Source: Cacajao melanocephalus | Taxonomy: Eukaryota > Chordata > Mammalia > Primates > Pitheciidae | Direction: 5' to 3' | Assembly: GCA_963573385.1 (NCBI GenBank) | Contig: CAUYLG010033066.1 | Span: 121,344 to 185,343 of the forward strand | DNA: 64,000 nt | Shown: in pieces, positions 49,426-61,105 of the stretch | Numbering within the stretch: the stretch's first letter is position 1 | Layout of the letters: each line of letters starts with the position of its first letter | Notes under the pieces: generated by a model | Databases searched by the model: none | The model's input: only the letters and a program-made list of their open reading frames with translations | Told to the model about the DNA's origin: nothing | Position numbers and translations under genes: made by a program

Positions 49426-49427
49426 CA
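49344..49427. repeat. Compound (CA)n(GA)n microsatellite
   Basis: About 22 CA units (49346-49389) passing directly into about 19 GA units with one AA break. Alternating purine-pyrimidine (Z-DNA prone) joined to a purine-only run (triplex prone). The Leu/Ser- and Val/Cys-rich frames on the minus strand are repeat translations. Confidence 0.98.
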
Positions 49428-49700
49428 TATTAACTAATTCCCCAGAAAATATCTACTGTGGGGCAGGCATTATGCTAAGTATCATTAAAGTTTCCCCAAA
49501 ACCTGCAAGAATGCTGGGGGAAAAAATAAGAAAATAAAGAAAAAATAAAAATGAAAAATAAAGTCTCCCCCAAACTTATTGAAGTTCATACTATGGTCAT
49601 GTCCACTATATAAATGATAAAACTGAAACTTATATAGATTACATAAATTGCTCTAGGTCATACACACAGTAAAAATCAGATGTAGGACTTAAGCTTTGTT
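49428..49700 (-). repeat. MIR-type SINE remnants, antisense
   Basis: 'ctgtggggcaggcattatgc' and 'taagtatcatt' (49455-49490), then 'gataaaactgaaacttatat' and 'attgctctaggtcatacaca' (49615-49680), follow antisense MIR with an A-rich interruption. Confidence 0.5.
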
Positions 49701-51319
49701 ATATCACTGCTATGACTGTACACAAATGTCTGTAGGTACTCTTACATAGTTTGAAAAACTGGCTACAGTTAATCCATAGTCATTATAAGAGAAGGTACTG
49801 TCAGATCAAGACTCAAAGTACGATTTCTTAAAGACCAATAAAGAACTCCTGTGGGTGCTGGATCTAGAGCCCTCAGATCCCTCTCCAAAGAGCCTAGTCT
49901 GAGTTTTCCTTTTATATAAAGTATTTAGTTCCCCTTACCATTTTTGTTTTCTCATGCTGGCCAACTCTGGCATTTTCATCTGTACTCTACACGCCAATGT
50001 TTAAATAAAAAAATTAGGTTGACAACATCAAGTATATACCCTTGGTCCTCCCCCAACCCCATGTTCATTCAACTCTTAGCCAACTGAAGTGAAACACTTA
50101 TGACCTTTCATCTCACTGCCTTATCTGAGTCAACCCATATCGCCTTTGGTTCTCTTACTTCAATGTTCAGGTCAGAGTCTAACGTCTGCGTCACAGAAAG
50201 GATGCTAGAATTGGGAGAAATAAAGAAGAAATGGGCTGGCAGGACTGGAAAGCAAACATTCAAGCAATGAGAATCTAAGCATTCAATTCCCGGGCAATCA
50301 ATAACCTCAGGCACCTTGCGGAAGAAGAAAGTGATAGCTTTCCAGAAGGATGTTCCTGAAAGCCCTGCAGACACATCATTTATTCACAGAGCATTAAGGG
50401 AGGACCCACTATGTGTCCAGCACTTTGCTAATTACTGAGGGTACAAGAGTGTGCAAGTCAGAACCAATAGTTTACTATGAATGAAAGGGAAGCCTAGACA
50501 CCAAAATCTTAGCATTAACTTTGCTATTAACACATGTTATTGAGACACCTCACCTTCTTGCAACTCAGTTTCCCACCTACATAAAGTGTGGGTAAAAAAT
50601 GCTGGGCAATGCAATAGTTAAGGTCCCATTCAAGCATGGTGACTGTTTTACTGAAACATTCAGTATCCTTTGTTGGTGGCTTTTCTCACGTTTGCCACTT
50701 GGAGAGGGGGTGGGGAGGCTTCCTGCTGGAAAAGTTCTTGACCATTTTCATAATTGAGTTATGCACTCCCCTCTGTAGGTCTTTAATCTTCCAGCATTTA
50801 TCCCATCAGTTCTGTCTCTAGTGAGGCCTTATCCCAAGATGTTTGTCTATTAAATTAAGAGTTTTGCAGAGGGGTAGAGCCATTTAAAGGCTGTAAATCA
50901 CTGGGCAGTCTTTTAGCTTCTCTCTGCTTAGAGCTCCACTGCATCATCCAGCACTCATCCTGCCACTGCCTCCCCTCGGGCCTTGGCTCTCAGAGACAGA
51001 CAGCTCTGGAGCGTGCAACTGGCACAGACCCGCCTACTCCAAAACCTGCACCAGTCTATGAGGCCAGCCTGTCCTAGGGGTGAGTTGATGGGGGAATTTA
51101 AATGAGTCATTGATTAACCCTCAGGAACCTCAAGGGCAACTCGACACGCTCACTGGTTTTTCTTTCACTTTTTTCCCTAGTGCTTTTCTTTGCAGCCAGA
51201 TCTCTGCTTGATATCCTAGTTTTAATAACAGTATCCCTTGAATATGTTCCTGATCCTAACTTGAGAATCAAAGCAATAAAACAGAAAACTAACACTCCCG
51301 GGACCCTTATTTATTAGGA
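49701..51319. other. Mostly unique sequence
   Basis: Antisense L2 tail at about 50375-50480 ('tcatttattcacagagcatt', 'ccagcactttgctaattact') and a MIR 3' scrap near 50540-50610. The part 50900-51070 is GC-richer ('cccctcgggccttggctctc'), unassigned. No exon recognised. Confidence 0.4.
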
Positions 51320-51859
<540 letters not shown>

Positions 51860-51861
51860 TG

Positions 51862-52659
51862 AATGACTACTGTCATGTGTCATGCAGGGTGCCAGGGTAG
51901 TGTAGCCAGAATACTTAAGATATCCACATCCTCTTGGAGGATACACTCTGCCCTGCGGTGGTAAGCATCCCCTCCAGGACATCAGAAGCATTGGTACCAG
52001 TTCTTTCTTCCTCTCTCTCTACTTGGTGATGAGATTTCTATTCTGGAACCTTCATGCTGTTGCCAGAAAATTCCAAAACCTTCATTTTCGAACTCTTGTC
52101 CTGTCCATCAATCTGGCTCTCAAGAAACTACCATAGACTCCCCAAGCTACATTCTTTGGGAGCCCTTGTTAAGGCATTGTGTAGGCTAGCAGTAGACTGC
52201 CCAATGTCTACTGCGCAGCGTCTCTTTCCTGTTGCTCCATATTGTCCTCTTTTGTCCTTCCTCTCTAGCGCTTCCCCACTCCTGGGGAGGTCTCCAGGTC
52301 TTGCCCCAACATCTGCCTGATTGTTTCAGTCTGTTGCATTCCACCTTCCTGCCTGTTTCACAAGGTTTATCAGACAAAATAAATGAAACCGCACACAGTA
52401 ATGAAACACAGGAACAAACCCAAGGGTGTATTCTCCCTATATATGTCAGGACCTCCTGATCTCAGGCTGTCCCATGACACCTGCTTTCCTGGATTCCACC
52501 TAGGTTGACCTTTCAATGCCTCATGCCTCTCAAAGACTGTTCTCTGCTCCTACTTATGATGAATCTCTCTAGCTTCAGGAGAAGCTGTCATCATAGGTAA
52601 AAAATGACATGAAAGATGTATTTATAATATATAGAATGGGGATCACACAGGGGCCAGAA
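51862..52659. other. Unique sequence
   Basis: Relatively C/T-rich with no recognised family. Frames of 60-90 codons at 52050-52460 overlap in conflicting phases and strands. Confidence 0.35.
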
Positions 52660-52790
52660 ATCAGACAGCTTGATTTAAGTTCCAATTCTACCAGTTACCA
52701 GCTATGAGATATTGGTAATGTCCCACATGGTCTCTGGGGATACTATTTCTTTACCTATTAAATTGGAATATTAGAAGCTATAATGACTTT
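52660..52790 (+). repeat. MIR SINE, sense
   Basis: 'ttaagttccaattctaccag', 'ttaccagctatgagatattg' and 'tttacctattaaattggaat' fit MIR. Confidence 0.6.
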
Positions 52791-52794
52791 ATAA

Positions 52795-53430
52795 TGAGGC
52801 TCCATAGGTAGGGTGAACTACATTTCCCAGAATTCCCTATTTTTTTAAATGTGTTTTGTTAGGTTGCACCACAAGGGATAGCCCTGCAAAGTTCTGGATG
52901 GTGGACCAGCAGCCATTTAATAGCTCACATATATGATTACTGACCTGCTGGCTCACCTCATTGACTTGAAGTAGCAGCTGGGCTTGCAACTGCTCTATTT
53001 TCCTCTGGGTCCTCCTTCAGCTTCTACCACTGCTGGGCCAGGTGGCCAGGTGCTATGTTTAGCTCTACGACAAGGGATACACATGGTGTCTGTGGAGTAC
53101 CTATATCACCAAGGCCAGAAGCAACAAGTTTCAGTCCATCCTCATGGGATTCCAGCTGATGCTTGTGGGTTGAGTTTGCCCTCAATCGCCCGACTTCACA
53201 TCTGTCTTACCTTTCCAACTTCCAGCCTTTTGAGCTTTGAGCTCCATCTAGCATTTGATACAAAGACAATGGATTTACAGACACAATTAACCAGCTCTCA
53301 TAATTGCAAAAGGCCAAACACAGTAACAGGAATTTGTATTTATAGGTATATGTTTGTGTGATTAGCCTGTATTTGTTTGTGTACATGTGTGTAATCAGTA
53401 GTTCTGCTTCTCTGGTTGAACCGTGACTAA
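52795..53430 (+). mobile_element. Possible ERVL-class LTR, sense
   Basis: 'gaactacatttcccagaatt' near the start and 'ttctgcttctctggttgaac' then 'cgtgactaatg' at the end resemble LTR termini of old ERVL-type elements. The 125-codon frame (52984-53361) has no recognised domain. Family not resolved. Confidence 0.4.
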
Positions 53431-53910
53431 TGAAAAAGGCATTTACAAAACATTTAAGAAAAGTACAAAACTCAGGAGCATAAAAGAATCACTATTAGCT
53501 CATGGATTTGCAGTTCAACTGAGGGACTCTTCTTCAGGCAGCAAGTCTGTGATTAATTGGAGTGCCTCTGTTCCACTTGTGTTTATTCTGGAGCCCAGGG
53601 ACAGCAGTTACTTGAGGAAAACTCTGCTCCAAAAGATAATACAAGCTTAAGGGAACAAAACCCATTGAACAAGCATATTTTAAGCCACTGCTTATAACAT
53701 GTTTACTGACATCCCGTTGGCCAAATCAAATCACATGGCCAAGTTCAAGGTCAAGAGGCAGAGATGTACCCTTGTCTTCTGTGAGAGAAAGTGCAAATGT
53801 GTATGGGGAAGGACACAGTTACAAAATGAAGAACTGGGGGTTAAACTTACAAGACAGTGGTTCAGAAGAGTATCCAGAAACTTGCTTCTGTCCCTTACCC
53901 AGCTATGCTA
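53431..53910 (-). mobile_element. Possible old LTR fragment, antisense
   Basis: 'catcccgttggccaaatcaa', 'atcacatggccaagttcaag' and 'gtcaagaggcagagatgtac' resemble a recurring mammalian LTR block. Boundaries and family uncertain. Confidence 0.35.
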
Positions 53911-53919
53911 TAACTAGAT

Positions 53920-54040
53920 ATGGCTGTAAATGAGCTGAGAGATGGCTCTTCCAATTCTGATTTTGCTACTAAGTGGCTGTGGGTTATTTAAAAAGCTAAT
54001 TCATAACACTTTGTCTGAAAAATTGGAATAATAATGCTTA
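53920..54040 (+). repeat. MIR fragment, sense
   Basis: 'ttccaattctgattttgcta', 'ctaagtggctgtgggttatt' and 'aaaattggaataataatgct' fit the MIR middle. Confidence 0.6.
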
Positions 54041-54119
54041 TCCCTGGAGTAAGATCAACTGGATTCAATCTTTTGATGATTCATTGATTTAGGAAGAATA
54101 TGTAATTATAGAGTTGTCA

Positions 54120-54660
54120 AATGAATGGGAATAAATGGGTTTATTTTTCTCTTTTATTCAGTCATTTTAAATTATTTCACTTTAAATACATTTTATGATA
54201 CAATTTTAAAATTATAAGTAAAAATAAAAGACAACCTTCAAAACCCTCACACCCAAGTATATATCAATGACCAATCATTGTTAAAATTTTGCTTATATCT
54301 TTCCAAATATTTTTATGACTTTATATATATGCATGATCAGGTTCTTTTATACTGTAGCTTGCTCTTTTACTTTGCTATGTCTTCGTTATCTTCTTATTTT
54401 AGTCTATGCAGATCTACGTCATCCTTTTAAAATCTGTCTCATATTCCAAAGTGTGAATCTACCAGAATATGTTTAACATTTGCTCTGCTAATGATCATGG
54501 AAATTCTTCCAAATATGCCTTAACACACCCAATGTTGAAGTTTGTACCTGTCTTTGTGCAATGTGAGAATGCTTTCTGTAGGACAGACACCTAAGAAATT
54601 GCTGGGTTGAAGAGTATTCCTGTTTTTGAAATTTTGATAGATAACTGCAACAATGCCTTC
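54120..54660 (-). mobile_element. Old L1M fragment, antisense
   Basis: 'tatttttatgactttatata', 'gctctgctaatgatcatgga', 'ctgtctttgtgcaatgtgag', 'ctaagaaattgctgggttga' and 'tttgaaattttgatagataa' follow antisense L1M 3' sequence. Related antisense L1 resumes at 56150-56410 after the LTR insertions. Confidence 0.65.
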
Positions 54661-54890
54661 AAGAAAATTAAAAAGAAGAAAGAAAGAAAAAAAGTCAAGC
54701 CAAATTACAAACTCACCAACATTACTGAGAAGTACCATGCCTTCAAATCTTTCACAACACACAATGTCATCAATTTTTGAGATTTTTTTTTCTAACTTAA
54801 TGGATTGGATGGTTGTCACAGGACTGTTAGGATGAATGATGTCAGTAGGCACAAGCAAAGAATATGAGTTCTTTTAATTAGCAAAAATAC
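54661..54890. other. Unresolved stretch
   Basis: A purine-rich GAAA tract at 54665-54695 and unassigned sequence, possibly a continuation of the antisense L1M. Confidence 0.3.
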
Positions 54891-55274
54891 CATACTAGTC
54901 TGTTCTCACACTGCTATAAAGACATACCTGAGACTGGGTAATTTATGAAGAAAAGAGGTTTAATTTACTTACAATTCCATAGGCCGTGCAGGAAGTATGG
55001 CTGGGAGGCCTTAGGAAACTTACAATCATGGTAAAAAGCAAAGGGTAAAAACAGACACATTTTCTCACGGCCAGGAGGAGCAAGTGAGCAAAGGGAGAAG
55101 TGCTACACACTTTTAAACTACCAGATCTGGTGAGAACTCACTCACTATCACGAGAACAACAAAGGGGACATCCACCTCCATGATCCACTCACTTCCCACT
55201 AGGGATATCCTCCAATGATGGGAATTACAATTCCACATGAGATTTAGGCGGGGATACAGAACCAAACCATATCA
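54891..55274 (-). mobile_element. MSTA-like MaLR solo LTR, antisense
   Basis: 'agtctgttctcacactgcta', 'acatacctgagactgggtaa', 'cgagaacaacaaaggggaca' and 'accaaaccatatca' are MSTA reversed. Flanking 5-mers 'aatac' (54886-54890) and 'aataa' (55275-55279) agree at 4 of 5. Confidence 0.93.
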
Positions 55275-55426
55275 AATAATAAACTTATTTTTGTGAATAC
55301 TTAACAGTGTTCTCTTCACTACAGGGTCAAATTTTGTTGGTCTTAAATCCTTCACAAGGAAGTCTTTTCATAGGTGACACCACCCAAACGGAGTAGAAAC
55401 CCTACTGAGCCTGCACGTAGCTCAGC
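55275..55426. other. Short unique spacer
   Basis: Nothing recognised. Confidence 0.3.
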
Positions 55427-55893
55427 TGTGGTAGGCAGAATGATGGTTCCAAGAAAGTGTCCGTGCCCTAATCCTCAAAACCTTTGAATATTATAGTACA
55501 AGACAAAAGAAAGATTGCAGATGTGATTATGGGTTAATAATCTTGAGATGGGGAGATTATCCTGCATAATCCAGGTGTGTTCAGTCTAATTGTGTGAATC
55601 CTTAAGATCAGAAACCTTTCCAAGCTGTGATCAGAGAGAGCTGTGTCTACAGAAGAGTCATCAGGGAGATACTTTGAAGATGGAGAAAAGGGTTATGAGC
55701 CAAGAAGTGGGCAAAGACACAGACACTTCCACAGAGCTTCCAGAGTGTAGTGTAGGCATGCCAGTGTCTTGCTTTTAGGCCAGTGTGATCCATATTGGAC
55801 TTCTCAACTACAGAACTGTAAAATCACAAATTTGTGTTCTCTAAATCCCGAAGTTTGGGGTAACTTGTTATACTCGCACACAACAACTTAATC
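55427..55893 (+). mobile_element. MLT1C/D-like MaLR solo LTR, sense
   Basis: 'tgtggtaggcagaatgatgg', 'agattgcagatgtgattatg', 'cttgagatggggagattatc', 'ctgcataatccaggtgtgtt', 'actttgaagatggagaaaag' and 'ctacagaactgtaaaatcac' give the full sense MLT1C/D order. It faces the antisense MSTA copy 150 bp upstream, so the two LTR starts diverge from this spacer. Confidence 0.9.
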
Positions 55894-56099
55894 TAGCCAC
55901 CCTCCTTGATTGTGTTCTGGGCAGAAAGGCAGTGATAATCTCCTTTTGGTTTCTTTCTAATGAGATGTGGGCTACCCTCCTGCCTACCCACCAAGTACAA
56001 GGAAGTGACAAAAACCATGGAACATTTATCAGTATTTGCTATACGGATTAACTGAAAGTCAGTGTATACATGTTTGACAGTCATCATCTACCTAGCAGA

Positions 56100-56410
56100 T
56101 ACAGATGCAACATACAAGCCTGTTTGACTTAATGAATACTATTATCTCAATTGTGCCTCAATTTTAATTTATTTGTGAATGGGGTTAAATACTTTTTCAC
56201 ATATTAATTAGCCATTTTTTAATTTGCTGGCTTAAAGCTTTCACTAATTAATCAAATGGCTTGTTTGCCTTGTGATAATGATTGTAAAAATTATTTATAT
56301 ATTTTGTATACAAACTTTTTGTCAGTTATATTTGTTGTAACTATTTCTCCCAGTCATATATTTATATATATATAATTTATCATTTAGTTTTTTGTTTAAA
56401 AAATTATGAA
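56100..56410 (-). mobile_element. Old L1M fragment, antisense
   Basis: 'tactttttcacatattaatt', 'agccattttttaatttgctg', 'actttttgtcagttatattt' and 'gttgtaactatttctcccag' follow antisense L1M. A short (TA)n lies near 56356. Confidence 0.55.
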
Positions 56411-57111
56411 CACTCTACAGAGGAGTGGGATAACAAAATCCCAAATCTCCATATAATATAATATTCACCATGTTCAGAAGACACACAAAATTACTTGTTA
56501 TTCAAAGAACCAGAAAAATGTTACCCATTCTCAAAAGAATTATAATAAAAGTCAACACTGAGATAACCCAAATATTAAAATTAGCGATGACTTTGAAGTA
56601 ATTATTATTGCCATGCTCAATGAAGTAAAATATAATATGTTTATAATGGAAAAAATATAAGAATTCTGAATAGAGGAATGGAAACTGTAAAGAACCAAAC
56701 AAATTTTTTAGAATCAGAAATGACAATGTAAAATATTTTTTAGAACACTGAATGGACTTCAAACCAGAATGAGGATGGCAAAGGAAGAAGTCAGTAAACA
56801 TGGAGTTAAATTAAAATAAATTACCAATTTGAATAATGGAAAAATATTGAAAATAATGGAAAAGCTTCAGAGACCTACAGGACAATATTAAAATGTCTAA
56901 ATACACATAATTATAGAAGACAGAGAAGAAAAAGACTGATGCAGGAAAAAGTATTTGAGGAAATAATGACCAGAAATTTCCCCAACTTGGTGAAAGACAT
57001 AAACTGACAGATTCGAGAATCTACAAGCAGGATAGGTATGAAGAAATTCATGCTCAGGCACATTATAGTCAAATTTTAAAAAATGATAATGAGAAAATAC
57101 TGAAAGCAGCT

Positions 57112-57345
57112 GGGTAACTATAGTCAATAATAACTTGATTGTATATTGCAAAACAACTCAAAGAACAGAATTGATTTGTTTGTGACTCAAAGGATAAGTG
57201 CTTGTGGAGATGGATACCCCATTCTTCATGATATGATTATTACACAGTGCATGCCTGTATCAAACATCTCACGCACCCTATAAATATAAACACCTACTGC
57301 GTACCCACAAAATGTAATTTTTTTTTTTAATTTTTAAAAAGGTAA
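57112..57345 (+). mobile_element. L1MA-type 3' end inserted in the L1M
   Basis: 'gtaactatagtcaataataa', 'ggagatggataccccattct', 'gattattacacagtgcatgc', 'ctgtatcaaacatctcacgc' and 'acctactgcgtacccacaaa' are a classic L1MA/L1PB 3'UTR ending in an A-rich tail. 5'-truncated to about 230 bp and flanked by older L1M ORF1 sequence. Confidence 0.82.
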
Positions 57346-58929
57346 AGAACTCAAAATAGCATACAGGATAATAGTTATGTGAACTGCTCACTGACTTTTC
57401 ATCATATACTGCAAAAGCCAGAAGATAGGCAGACAGCATCTTAAAGGTGATGAAATAAAAAAAAAAATAACAATGAGTCTGAATTTCATATTGCAAAAAT
57501 ATCCTTCAAAAATGAAGGCAAAAGTAAAATTATATTAAGATACTAAAACTAAAAGGTTATATCACCAGCAGACCCATACTAAACTAAACAGCAAGAGATA
57601 ATCTTCAGGCTAAAGGGAAATGATACCACAGATAATGTAAGATCTTCAGAAATAAATGGAAAGTATTATGCATGGTAAACTTCTGTGTAAATATAAAAGG
57701 TATTTTTCTCAGAACTTCTTAAAAATTATATTACTATTTAAAGCAGCATTTATAATGCCGCCATGTGGAGATTGTAATATATGTTGTTTAATGTATGTGA
57801 CAACTGCAGTACAAAGGATGGAAGGGGAAATAATAAAGATAGATCTTTAAAATTTCAAGTTTTCTATATTTTATGTAAAGTGGTACAACATTAGCACTGC
57901 ATAGACTGTGAAAAGTTTAGAAAAAAATATTTTAATCCCTAGAGCTACCACTAGAATAAAAATAATGCAAAGAAGTATAGCTAAAAACACAATAGATAAA
58001 TTAAAATGAAGTTCTACAAACATTCAAATAATTCAAAAAAGATCAGGGAAAGAGATAGAGAATCAAAATCAGAAGGGACAAACAAAAACAAAGAATAAAA
58101 GTGATAGATTTAAATCTAACATTATTAATCTTAAATGTTAATGGAACAATTACTTCCATTAAAAGACAGAGATTAACAAAATGGCTAAAAAGGTAAGACC
58201 CAATTATACATTTCCTGTAAGAGATATATGACAAATATAAATATATAGATAACTTGAAAGTAAATGGATTAAAAAGCTATACCATGCAAACAATAACCAT
58301 CAGAAAACAAGTACGTTTTCATGAATATCAGGTACAAATAAACTTCAGGAAAAAAGTACTTACAGAGGTAAATAGGAACATTTCATAATGACAAAAAGAT
58401 CAATTCATCAGAAAGACATCATGATCACAAATGACTATTTCCCTATAATAGATATTCATATTACATGAAGCAAAAATGGACAGAAATCAAGAGAGAAACA
58501 AATTCACAATCATAACTGGAAATTATAATACACTTCTGTCACCAATGCTAGAACAACTAGTCAAAATACCACCAGTAAAGGTATAGATGATCTGAAGAAC
58601 AGTATCATCTTTCTTGACCTACTTGATATTTAAACAACATTATATCTAACAGTTGTAGAATACACAGCTGTCATATTCTTTCCCAGTGCACAAGATAAAT
58701 CACATGCTTGGCCAAAAACCAGCCTTAATACATTTAAAAGAGTTAAATAATACAGAGAATATTCTCTATAGGCAATGGAATTAGTTTATAAATTAATAAC
58801 AATTAAGCTATCTAGAAGAAAAATGGAAACTACATAATAGAATAGTAAATAAGCTACAGATCATAAAAGAGGTCAAAAGCGAAATTAGAAAACATTTTCT
58901 ACTGAATAAAAAGAAGACTACATATCAAA

Positions 58930-59722
58930 ATTTGTAGGATGCAGCTAAAGCAATGCTCAGAGGAGAATTTATAGTTTTAAACACTTATACCAAAAAGGGA
59001 CAAATGTCTAGAATTAATGATCCAAAGTACCATCTTAAAAAGCCAGGAAAAAAACAGCAATATAAATCCAATGTAAATAGAGGAAAGAAAATATTAAAAA
59101 GCAGAAGAAAATGAAATGAAATACAAAATGAAATACAAAAATAAAGAAAATTAACAAAGCCAAAATTGGTTATTTTAAAAGATTAGCAAAATTGATAAAC
59201 TCTCAGCTAGATTGAGTAAAAAAAAAAAAACAAAACCCAAATCAAAAAAGAACAAGAGCACAAATCACTAACATGAAGAATGAAGAGACTATCATCACAG
59301 ATTAAATATAAAAATATTATATTTTAAAAATATCTTATAAAGATAATTTTAAAATAACAGAATATTATAAATCACTTAATACCAACAAATCTGACAATTT
59401 CAAATATATGGACAAATTCTTTAAATAATGTAAGAGACCCAAATTGACAGAGATAAAACAGAAATATAAACTGCCAATTTTCAAGATTAAGTCTGTTATT
59501 GGAGACCTTGCCACAAAGAAACCCTTGCCTCAGAAATGTTTGCTTGGTGAATTCAACCAAATATTTAAGAAAGAAATAACAACAATATTACATAAAATAT
59601 TTGAAAGTTTAAAGGAAGAAGAAATACATTCCAATGCATTTTATGAGACCAACATACATTTTATACCAAAATTCACAGAGACATTATTAAAAGAGAAAAT
59701 TTTACACCAATATCTTTCATAA
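58930..59722 (+). pseudogene. L1M ORF2 relic (RT N-terminal region)
   Basis: Remains of the L1 ORF2 endonuclease-to-reverse-transcriptase linker. The longest open piece, 59444-59722, includes 'LPQKCLLGEFNQIFKK', a diverged form of the conserved segment that precedes the RT domain. Many stops and frameshifts lie upstream. Non-functional. Confidence 0.75.
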
Positions 59723-59768
59723 ACATTTACATTAAAATCTTTCACAACGTATTTGCAAATCAAATGCA

Positions 59769-60207
59769 GTATCTTATTTATTTATTTATTTATTTTTCAG
59801 AGTCTCACACTGTTACTGTGTAATAATAGTTTGTTCATTTTTGCAACAAAATACCAAATTTTCCTCCAAAGTGGCTGTATCATTTTATTCTCATCAGAGG
59901 TGAATGAGAGCTCCCATTGCTACACATCCTTGCGAACATTTGTTGTTGTTTATGCAGTGCAGTTGTGCCAACTTGGCTCACTGCAGTCACCACCTCCTGG
60001 TTCAAGTGAATCTCCTGCCTCAGCCTCCAAAGTAGCTTAGACTACAGACATACACCACCATATCTGGCTTATTTTTGTATTTTTAGTAGAGACGGGGTTT
60101 CACAATGATAGCCAGGCTAACTCCTTGAACTCGTAACCTCAGGTGATCCACCCATCTCTGCCTCTTAAATTGCTGAGATTACAGGCATGAGCCACCGTGC
60201 CTGCCCT
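59769..60207 (-). mobile_element. Alu, antisense, carrying an inverted L1 insert
   Basis: (TTTA)n tail, then 'cagagtctcacactgttact' (Alu start of the reversed right arm), then 138 bp of foreign sequence (59818-59955). Alu resumes with 'gccaacttggctcactgcag' and runs to 'gccaccgtgcctgccc'. The insert replaces roughly ten bases of Alu near the usual 'ccaggctggag'. Diverged, older Alu. L1M sequence continues on both sides. Confidence 0.93.
59818..59955 (-). repeat. Inverted copy of L1 segment 61576-61713
   Basis: Reverse-complement alignment with 61576-61713 is gap-free with 8 mismatches in 138 positions (94%). The copy lies inside an Alu and has no poly-A tail or target duplication of its own. 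The right junction falls in a shared 'tgc'. Confidence 0.95.
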
Positions 60208-60230
60208 TAAAAGATAGCTTATTATTGAAA

Positions 60231-61002
60231 TGGGAGACATTCCCTTATCTGGCCCTCAGTACATGTGACATGGGTGTGGCTCACTTCTTTAATGCCCTGG
60301 TGCTCAAATCCCTATGGGGAGCATGCAGGTTGGGGGAGTGTTTCTGGGCTCTGATGCCACAGCAGCATCTAGGGTTGAGTGTTTACAGCTCCTGAAGCCC
60401 CAGTGGGCATGTGTTGCGGTGCCATTTTTCAGCTTTGCCATCTGCAGGTGGCTTGTGCTAACCAGCTCAATTAGAACCTATGCCTTATTTTAAGGACAGA
60501 GAGATTTCTGTATCTCGGGTTCTTGCACTAGTGTACTGGAAGATCAGATCACATGTAGGCTTAGAGGATGAGTGCAAGATTTTATCAAGTGGTGGAGGTA
60601 GCTCCCAGTGAAATGGATTGGGAGTCAGAAGGGGAATGGAGTGGGAAGGTGGTCTTTCTCTGGAGAGGGGGCACCCAGTGGCCAGACTCTCCTCTGACTG
60701 CCCCCAGCCAAATCCCCCTCAGAGTCCATGTCATTCTGCTGTTGATGACCTGCCAGTGTCTGTCGGTGTGTTCTGCTCCCCTCTACATCCAGCCGCTTGT
60801 GTGTGGTCCACTACAGTCCCAGGTTTTTATGGGCAGAGGATGGGGGGCATGGCAGACCAAAAGGAAACTTTTTGGGCATGAAAACAGATATGCCTGTCCT
60901 CATTTAGGTCTGGGGGCACAGGCCTGAGGTGGAGCCTTCACCAAGGACCCCCCACTTCTCTACCAAGCACTTCTCTATCCCCCTCCCTTATCATTATGAC
61001 CA
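60231..61002 (-). mobile_element. ERV1-type solo LTR, antisense (LTR8-like)
   Basis: About 770 bp, GC-rich, with LTR logic on the minus strand: a TATA-like 'cccataaaaacctggg' (plus-strand 60824-60839), then about 250 bp further a polyadenylation-like 'gataaaatcttgcactcatc' (plus-strand 60569-60588), then a U5-like end. In minus orientation it begins TG and ends CA. No internal viral sequence adjoins. The LTR8 label is from memory. Flanking duplication not found, so the ends are approximate. Frames of 119 and 87 codons here are chance. Confidence 0.65.
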
Positions 61003-61105
61003 TATAAGAGCTTATACTATGAATGCAATTTGGTTTTAGATTCTCTGAATTGTTCATTTTAAAATGGTTAATTTTATAGTATGCAAATTTTACTTTAACA
61101 AAAAA
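61003..61105 (+). mobile_element. L1M 3'-end scrap, sense
   Basis: 'gaattgttcattttaaaatg', 'gttaattttatagtatgcaa' and 'attttactttaacaaaaaat' are a common L1M 3' terminus with A-rich end. Confidence 0.6.

Larger units (their letters stand above)
56470..59768 (+). mobile_element. L1M (mammalian-wide LINE-1), sense, ORF1 to mid-ORF2
   Basis: Long, much-mutated sense L1. The ORF1 part has 'gatggcaaaggaagaagtca' (56775) and 'gcaaaagccagaagataggc' with 'aatatccttcaaaaatgaag' (57410-57520). The intergenic part has 'atctaacattattaatctta' before ORF2. ORF2 landmarks are 'aatttgtaggatgcagctaa' (58930), 'agcaatgctcagaggagaat' and 'gaattcaaccaaatatttaa' (59550). ORF2 shows only fragments such as 59444-59722. 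Extra insertions interrupt it. Confidence 0.85.

Noticed and set aside
49187..49428. Val/Cys-rich minus-strand frames
   Set aside because: Translations of the (CA)n(GA)n repeat.
52984..53361. 125-codon plus-strand frame
   Set aside because: Lies in a probable old LTR. No domain, and the start and stop show no splice or promoter context.
60568..60927. 119-codon plus-strand frame
   Set aside because: Falls inside the antisense LTR. It is explained by the LTR's GC-rich composition, with no viral or host domain.
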